The notes under the pieces: model-generated
Told to the model about the DNA's origin: nothing
What the model saw: only the letters and a program-made list of their open reading frames with translations
Database searches by the model: none
Shown: piece after piece, positions 24,601-33,600 of the stretch
Numbering within the stretch: position 1 is the first letter of the stretch
Layout of the letters: each line of letters begins with the position of its first letter
Made by a program: the position numbers and the translations under genes
Assembly (NCBI RefSeq): GCF_029633865.1
Contig: NC_079223.1
Span: 7,540,686 to 7,604,685 of the forward strand
Origin: Lampris incognitus
Lineage: Eukaryota; Chordata; Actinopteri; Lampriformes; Lampridae
DNA length: 64,000 nucleotides
Direction of reading: 5' to 3'

Positions 24601-27600
24601 GTGCACAATTGGAGATAATTATGACACTATTTAGGCAGCACGGTGGCACAGTGGTTAGCGCGGTCGCCTCACAGCAATTAGGTCCTGGGTTTGAGCCCTG
24701 AGGTAGTCCAACCTTGGGGGGTCATCCCATTTCGTCCTCTGTGTGGAGTTTGCATGTTCTCCCCGTGTCTGTGTGGGTTTCCTCCGGGGGCTCCGGTTTC
24801 CTCCCACAGTCCAAAGACGTGTAGGTCAGGTGAATCGGCTGTACTAAATTGTCCCTAGGTGTGAATGTGAGTAAGTGTGTGGGCCCTGTGATGGCCTGGC
24901 GGCCTGTCCAGGGTGTCTCCCCGCCTGCCGCCCAATGACTGCTGGGATAGGCTCCAGAATCCCTGCGACCCTGAGAGCAGGATAAGCGGTCTGGATAATG
25001 GATGGACGATGCTATTTAAAGTCAGGATAACAGGACAGTATAAAAACAAATATAGGCGATACAGGTGGAGTCTGGTTTGATTGTTCCCTGGTTGGAGATG
25101 GAATGAAAACGATGATAATCGGTGAAAACTGTTTGCTGGTTGGAGCCGAGTCAGGGGGTCTATGAAAGACATGTCTCATTACAATAAGTGGGTAAGGAGA
25201 GAGTCAGAGATAGTTTGAAGGCGAGGTTACAATAACAAGAACAGAAGTGGGGGTGTTCTTCACCAGACCATTGAGGTCTTTGGTCAAGCCTGCTTTTCTG
25301 GAAAACGAAATAAAATAAAAACGTCTTACTCTCTCCATCCGGCATCGCCTTTCGCACCATCATCAGTGCATGCCCCCCCCCTTTTTTTTCCTTCTCCCCA
25401 ACTGTACCCGGCTAATTATCCCACTTCATTGCTCCACCCCCTCTGCCGATCAGGGGAGGGCTGCAGACTACCACATGTCTCCTCCGATACATGTGGAGTC
25501 GCCAGCCGCTTCTTTTCACCTGACAGTGAGGAGTTTCACCAGAGGGACGTAGCGCGTGGGAGAATCATGCTATTCCTCCCAGTTCCCCCTCCCCCCGAAC
25601 AGGGGCCCCGATTGACCAGAGGAGGCGCTAGTGCAGCGACCAGGACCCATACCCACATCCGGCTTCCCACCCACAGACACGGCCAATTGTGTCTGTAGGG
25701 ACGCCTGGCCAAGCTGGAGGTAATATGGGGATTCGAACCGGCGATCCCCGTGTTGGTGGGCAGTGGAATAAGTGCATGACTTCTAAAGGAACGGAAATCT
25801 TTCATCTCATGTCATCACATCGTTCGTTCATTCATGCATTCATTCATTCATGCATTCAATGACTTTCTTCTCCTTGTGCTGCAGTGAAATCTCCCAGAGC
25901 GATCAAATCACGGAAATACAGAGACACGCGTTCCTCTCCCTCCACAGCCTGGCGGAAATGTAAGCACCCGTAGACCTGCACTGCCAGAACTAACCTGCAC
26001 CGCCGGAACTAACCTGCATGAGCCGGAACTAACCTGCACCGCCGGAACTAACCTGCACCGCCGGAACTAACCTGCATGAGCCAGAACTAACCTGCACCGC
26101 CGGAACTAACCTGCATGAGCCAGAACTAACCTGCACCGCCGGAACTAACCTGCATGAGCCAGAACTAACCTGCACCGCCGGAACTAACCTGCATGAGCCA
26201 GAACTAACCTGCACCGCCGGAACTAACCTGCATGAGCCAGAACTAACCTGCACCGCCGGAACTAACCTGCACCGCCGGAACTAACCTGCATGAGCCAGAA
26301 CTAACCTGCACCGCCGGAACTAACCTGCATGAGCCGGAACTAACCTGCATGAGCCGGAACTAACCTGCATGAGCCAGAACTAACCTGCATGAGCCGGAAC
26401 TAACCTGCACCGCCGGAACTAACCTGCATGAGCCAGAACTAACCTGCACCGCCGGAACTAACCTGCATGAGCCAGAACTAACCTGCACCGCCGGAACTAA
26501 CCTGCATGAGCCGGAACTAATCTGCACCGCCGGAACTATCTGCACTGCCAGAACTAACCTGCACCGCCGGAACTAACCTGCGCCGCCGGAACTAACCTGC
26601 ACGAGCCGGACCTAACCTGCACCGCCGGAACTAACCTGCACCGCCGGAACTAACCTGCATGAGCCAGAACAAACCTGCACCGCCGGAACTAACCTGCATG
26701 AGCCAGAACAAACCTGCACCGCCGGAACTAACCTGCATGAGCCAGAACTAACCTGCATGAGCCAGAACTAACCTGCACCGCCGGAACTAACATGCATGAG
26801 CCGGAACTAATCTGCACCGCCGGAACTAACCTGCACTGCCAGAACTAACCTGCACCGCCGGAACTAACCTGCGCCGCCGGAACTAACCTGCACGAGCCGG
26901 AACTAACCTGCACCGCCGGAACTAACCTGCACCGCCGGAACTAACCTGCATGAGCCGGAACTAACCTGCATGAGCCGGAACTAACCTGCACTGCCGGAAC
27001 TAACCTGCATGAGCCAGAACTAACCTGCATGAGCCGGAACTAACCTGCACCGCCGGAACTAACCTGCATGAGCCAGAACTAACCTGCACCGCCGGAACTA
27101 ACCTGCATGAGCCGGAACTAATCTGCATGAGCCGGAACTAACCTGCACCGCCGGAACTAACCTGCACCGCCGGAACTAACCTGCATGAGCCGGAACTAAT
27201 CTGCATGAGCCGGAACTAATCTGCATGAGCCGGAACTAACCTGCACCGCCGGAACTAACCTGCATAAGCCGGAACTAATCTGCATGAGCCGGAACTAACC
27301 TGCACCGCCGGAACTAACCTGCATGAGCCGAAACTAATCTGCATGAGCCGGAACTAACCTGCATGAGCCAGAACTAATCTGCATGAGCCGGAACTAATCT
27401 GCATGAGCCGGAACTAACCTGCACTGCCGGAACTAACCCGCATGAGCCACGCTCACATTTAACACCCATTACACTGTTCACAATGCACCTGCCACTGATC
27501 AACCTTAACCGGTGTTTGTTTAGTCTTATTCTCTTTTCTTTTCTCCCCCTTTAGAGAAGTACGGAACATTAATAGTCTGAGGATTATCGAGAAAGGGGCC

Positions 27601-30600
27601 TTCGCCGACCTTCCAAGGCTGGAATACCTGTAAGCTAATGATGCAGTTTTTAATAAATCGTTGTTTTATATTACCGTAGTGCTCTGGTTTAGTCTGTCAT
27701 TTTTTTATGTACTGCTGTGACGTTAGGCAGAGATTCGTTCAGGAGTATGAATTCGCGGATTTGAATTGGAAACCATAGTTATTTTATTGCTACTATAGTT
27801 CCTAAAATTAAGATAACCCACCTTGTAATGTATTTCCCGGACTACAAGTCGCACCGGAGTATAAGTCTCACTCGGCAAACAAACGCATTGTTGTGAGGGA
27901 AAACACATACTACATATATAAGTCGCTTCGGTGTATAAGTCGCATTTATATGGCGATATCATAGAAATTGGATGAGTAGAACGGACATTTCCATTCAATC
28001 AACATAGCAGGATAATCAGAACTGTGGCCATTTTTACTTGAACCGCTGCCACTGCACAGAACTGTGACTGTTGTAGTGGGCTAACTTCCGTATCAACCGA
28101 CTTGCGATAAGTTGGACTTTTTTGAAGTCGCGGACTCACTGAAGTGAGGTTTTGCAGTAACGATCAACCGAGCAGCGGAGCAGTCCGAACATTTACGGCC
28201 CCACTGACATGCGTTGGCACCATAACAGCTAACAACCACTGCCATTTTCTTTTGAACTACTCAAATGACCACACCCAACGGTTCAATGTCCATTCTACTC
28301 TCATTCAATTTCTAAGGTGGTACAGTATTGTCACAACCATGGATGACTAGACTCGCTAGCCCTTGACTAACAGGTTGGACCCTTTAGTTGACCGGTTAAC
28401 AGTCACCCGTGGTGCGGGGGACCCGGGTTCGCGTCCCAGTTGCGGCGGTTCCCAGCTGCCCCCTGAATTCACTACAGTATTTTCAATTGAGTCAGAAGAT
28501 TAAACAGTGCCATCTAGTGGTATTAGTTGAAACACAGCGTTGCAATACAGCGTATTCATTCGACTAAACGGCACTGTATAAATCGCTTTGGAATATAAGT
28601 CGCAGGACCAGCCAGACAAGTAAAATAGCAGTGATTTATGGTCCAGGCATTACGGTACCTTTTTGTTGGTAATTCATGAGTTACCGGTAGTATTTCATTT
28701 GAACATTTTTAAGTAACACTTTACAATAACGGCCGATTAGTTAACATTAATAAGGATTAACTAACAGTGAATTTAGTTAACTAACCCTATTAAAATGAGT
28801 TAATACCTTAATAATCATCAAGCAACCTAACAAAATTCGGTAACACTTTAGTATGGGGAACGTAGTCACCATTAATTAGGTGCTTATTAGCATGCAAATT
28901 AGCAACATATTGGCTCTTGGTGATTATTACGTACTCATTAATGCCTTATTCTGCATGGCCTTATTATACAACCAGTAAGCCATTAACTATGAGTTTTCCC
29001 TCTATAATCTCAGAAGTATTGCTTATTAGTAGCACCATCTCAATATGCTTTGCTTAGTATGGCCTTTATAAGGTGGTCGTACCACAAGAAGAGTTATTCT
29101 CCCTTACTAACACTTAATGAATATGGTCTGTTCTTACATAACAACACACAAAACTACAAGTGTTAATAGTGTTAAATTACTCTAAATTAAGTTTTTGTTA
29201 CTTAGAATATGTTCCCCATACTAAAGTGACATCTTGATCATTACTAATTCACTAGTAATTAAGTTTTTTCATGTTCCCCATACTAAAGTGTCACCCAAAG
29301 TTCTCTTAACATTTATTAATGGTTAATTAAGGTACTAATATTAGTAAATGAGGAACACCGTGGGTAAATGATTACTAGAAACATTAGTTAACTGTTAATT
29401 AACTTAGTTAAGGCTTATTACTGGGTAATTAATGTAACCTTATAGTAAAGTGCACCCCAGTTTTAGTTTGCATAGACATCTTAAGCTGCTTCGGTCTGAC
29501 CAGTTGTGTCACAGCAGAGCTGAAACACAGCAAGACCTCAGGGGAGCTCAGCTCACCAGGGTTTTAGACAGCCCATATTGCACAAGGTGGTTTGCTTTAT
29601 TGGCGTTATGCTCTGCTCCATCTCAGACAGTCTCTGGCCTTGGGTCTTGATAAGGAGGAACACTGATGGCTGCTAACTAGAATTCCGTGCCGCCTGATTC
29701 TGATACGGCAGGACAGATAGGGAGGACGGGGTCATCTTGTGCCATGGCCCATGATAAAAGCGCCCATGTCCCGTCTCGGAGGATTTTAAAATGGAGACAT
29801 TTGGCACCACAGGCAGCGCGATAGCGCATGTTGCTCCCAGAAATATGGAAACGGCGCCGGAGGAGTCGAACTGACTGTGACAGAGGGCAAAGTCTAGATG
29901 CTGGAGGGCTCATCAGCAATGCTGGTCCGACTGAACGGCGAAAAGAGTGAACACCTTGACATTTGGCAGGAAATCTGAACATTTGGTCTTATCTGTTCAT
30001 AATGCCCCCCCCCCCTCTCGTTTCTTACAGGAGCATCTGCAACACCGGGGTGACACACTTTCCGGACTTCAGCGGCATCTCCTCCCTGACGTCACAGTTC
30101 ATCCTGTAAATACGCCTATTTAAACTTCACACGCGTCTGTGTTGAGTGGCAGTGTGCGCGCACGTGTTGGCACGTCTGACGTGGCACGCCTCTCAGCGGA
30201 GCGCTGATCGCTGGTTGGATTTCAGAGCAGCATTTCTCTACTGTTTATTGTTGTTTATTGTTTCTCTGTTGACCACGTTGCCACCGCCTCTACATGCCCC
30301 CTTCTCACACGGGTCACAGTCTATTGATTTGCTATTGTGATTCGAGCATTAGTGGCGTGCTGCTAACCGCGCCATCCATCGCCTCACCTGCAGGAAGATG
30401 GCAGACAACATGAGGATCGATCACATTCCCGCCAACTCTTTCCGGGGCATCGCAGAGGAATACGTCGCCATGTAAGTAGGAGAACCACCCGAGAGTCCGG
30501 TCAACAGACTCTCGGAACCGAGCAGTAGGTTCGTTCCGGGGACACTAGCAGGACTGTGTTCCTGAGGTCTCAGTATATGCTGATGCTGGAGACCCCCCCC

Positions 30601-33600
30601 CCAAGCCAACTAAGACATGTGACTTCTGCCGTCGACAGGAACCTGGCCAGAAACAGCTTCACCGAGATTCGAGCTCACGCCTTTAATGGGACCAAGCTGA
30701 ACAACCTGTAAGTATCTCTATATGTTTTGTTAACACAAATCTAAGGTAGACCCCCCCCCCCCACTAGCTGATATGATAATGTAAACTAGTAATATCACAT
30801 GTTAGCCCCTAGCTACCGGGTCTGACCCTTTAGCCGAGCGGTTAGTGGTGCCGCCTTGTGGTGCAGTACACCCCGTATCGAATCCCGCACCGGGCAAGAA
30901 AATAACCGGTTACATTAATAATCGTTATTAACAAGTTTATCGGTGGGGCGTCCGGGTGGCGTAGCGGCCTATTCCGTTGCCCACCAACCCGGGGATCGCC
31001 GGTTCGAATCCCCGCGTTACCTCCGGCTTGATCGGGCGTCCCTACAGACACGTTCGACTCTGTGCGTGGCTGTAGTCCACTGACTTCCGGTTTCTACTGC
31101 AGCGGTCGTACCAGTTTCCTGTTTGTTGGCGCGTGCTGTTGACAATGGCATATTTCCCGCGATGCCTGCGAGATTTACCATGGATACATGTCAACCACGT
31201 GCACACAACTGTCCACACACTTCCGCCTGCACCGACCAGCAAACGGGGGAAACGTTTCAAGTTGTACGTATCAAGTTACGTCCACAATGAGGATGAGCGG
31301 ACGGACGAATCGTGGACGTAACTTGATATGTACAAGTTGAAACGTTCCCCCCGTTTGCTGGTCGGTGCAGGCGGAAGTGTGTGGACAGTTGTGTGCACGT
31401 GGTTGACATTTATCCATGGTAAATCTCGCAGGCATCGCGAGAAATACGCAATTGTCAACCGCAGGCGCCAACAAACAGGAAACTGCTATGACCGCTGCAG
31501 TAGAAACCGGAAGTCAGTAGACTACAGCCACGCACAGAGTGGCTTGGCCGTGTCTGCGGGTGAGAAGCCGGATGTGGGTGTGTGTCCTGGTCGCTGCACT
31601 AGCGCCTCCTCTGGTCGGTCGGGGCGCCTGTTCAGGGGGGAGGGGGAACTGGGGGGAATAGCGTGATCCTCCCACGCGCTACATCCCCCCTGGTGAAACT
31701 CCTCACTGTCAGGTGAAAGGAAAAAGCTGGCGACTCCCCATGTATGGGAGGACACACGTGGTAGTCTGCAGCCCTCCCCGGATCGGCAGAGGGGGTGGAG
31801 CAGCGACCGGGACGGCTCGGAAGAGTGGGGCAATTGGCCAAGTACAATTGGGGAGAAAGGGGGGGAAGTTTATCAGTTGTGTTGAAGACTTTTTAATCAA
31901 AACAACAACAACAACAAAACAGAAGCGCGTGTCCCAGTAAATAAATGTTACACGAGACAAGACAGCGACTGGACGTGTTGATTTCGGGCCCTCTCAGAAG
32001 AGACGTGCATGAGGGGGTGTAGAACCTGATAATGTAATAAATTCCCCATAATGTAATAACCCCGATAATGTAATAAAAATCTGCTCTTGAGTCCATTGAA
32101 AATGCAATAAAACCTGATAATATAATAACTTCCTGATAATGTAATAAATTCCCCATAATGTAATAACCCCGATAATGTAATAAAAATCTGCTCTTGAGTC
32201 CATTGAAAATGCAATAAAACCTGATAATATAATAACTTCCTGATAATGTAATAAAGTGCATGTCCCAATAATGTAATAAACTTTTTACCAATAATGTAAT
32301 AATGTGTTACATTAACGGGACGTTATTAGGGTTAGGGTTAGCTATGATATATAGTTTATTACATTATCGGGAAGTTATTACATTATCAGGTTTTATTGCA
32401 TTTTCAATGGCCTCAAGTGCATTTTTTATTACATTATCAGGGTTATTACATTATCGGGGATTTATTACATTATCAGGTTCTACAGGGGGGTCCGCAGGGC
32501 GGGACTCTGCGGTGTCCTCGGTGATGTCTTCTGTTTTCCTGGTTGGTTTAAAGTCGCACAATGAAAGACCCCGAGGAGAAGACCGAACAAAGCACAGGTC
32601 CAACATGCGTGACTGTTTCCTCCCGCAGAATCCTGAGAGACAACAGATACCTCAGGGAAATCCAAGAGGACGCGTTCGAAGGAGCATCAGGACCGAGTCT
32701 TCTGTAAGTGGAAAGGGTTAAAAAGGGGGGGGCAGTTCTGGATCAAAGTGAACGTCAGCTGCTGAGAAACCATGATTTCTAAAACTAAAGGAGGACTCCT
32801 CTTTGACGTGATCTTGTTTCTTTCAGTATTTGGGGATTTGCCCCAGAGGGGGTCCCCGCTGCTTGGTAGCAAATGATGACGGTAGCAGAATGAAACGAGA
32901 GAGTGAGTGCAGTTTTCATGTGTGCTGTAGCGCCACCAACATGTGAACCGCGTCACTGAAGAGACAGACCAACACCCATCAGGTCTATCATATTGACAGG
33001 CGGTTAGAGATGTGGCAAAATGAGCCACTGTCTTGTGCTAACACGACAACGACCGGGATGTCGTGTTTTCACCGGACAGTGAGGAGTTTCACCAGGGGCA
33101 CGTAGCGCGTGGGAGGATCACGCTATTCCCCCCAGTCCCCCTCCCCCCCCGAACAGGCGACCCAACCGACCAGAGGAGGCGCTAGTGCTCAATTTATGTA
33201 TTTATTTGTATGGAGTGTAAAGCAGTTTGTAACTCTGTGTTTTTAAAAGTGGTATATAAATAAAATGTTGCTCGCTGGTGCAGCGACCACGACACATACC
33301 CACATCCGGCTTGAGGCAACACGGGGATTCGAACCGGCGATCCCCGTGTTGGTAGGCAACGGAAGAGACCGCCACGCCTCCCGGATGCCCGGTAGACAGT
33401 AGTTTGACAGGCCTTGCTTTTTTCCCCGACCCGCATTCCGGGAACTTTGCCTCTGATTGGCTAGTACTCGTTGCCTCCGTTGATTAGGTTGGTTAAGGTT
33501 AGGGTGGGGTTAGGGATAGGGTTAGCCAATCAGAGATAGAGTAGGGGCGGGTCTTCCCGGAATCCTGGTGGGAAAAATAACGCGTTTGACAGACAGGAAG

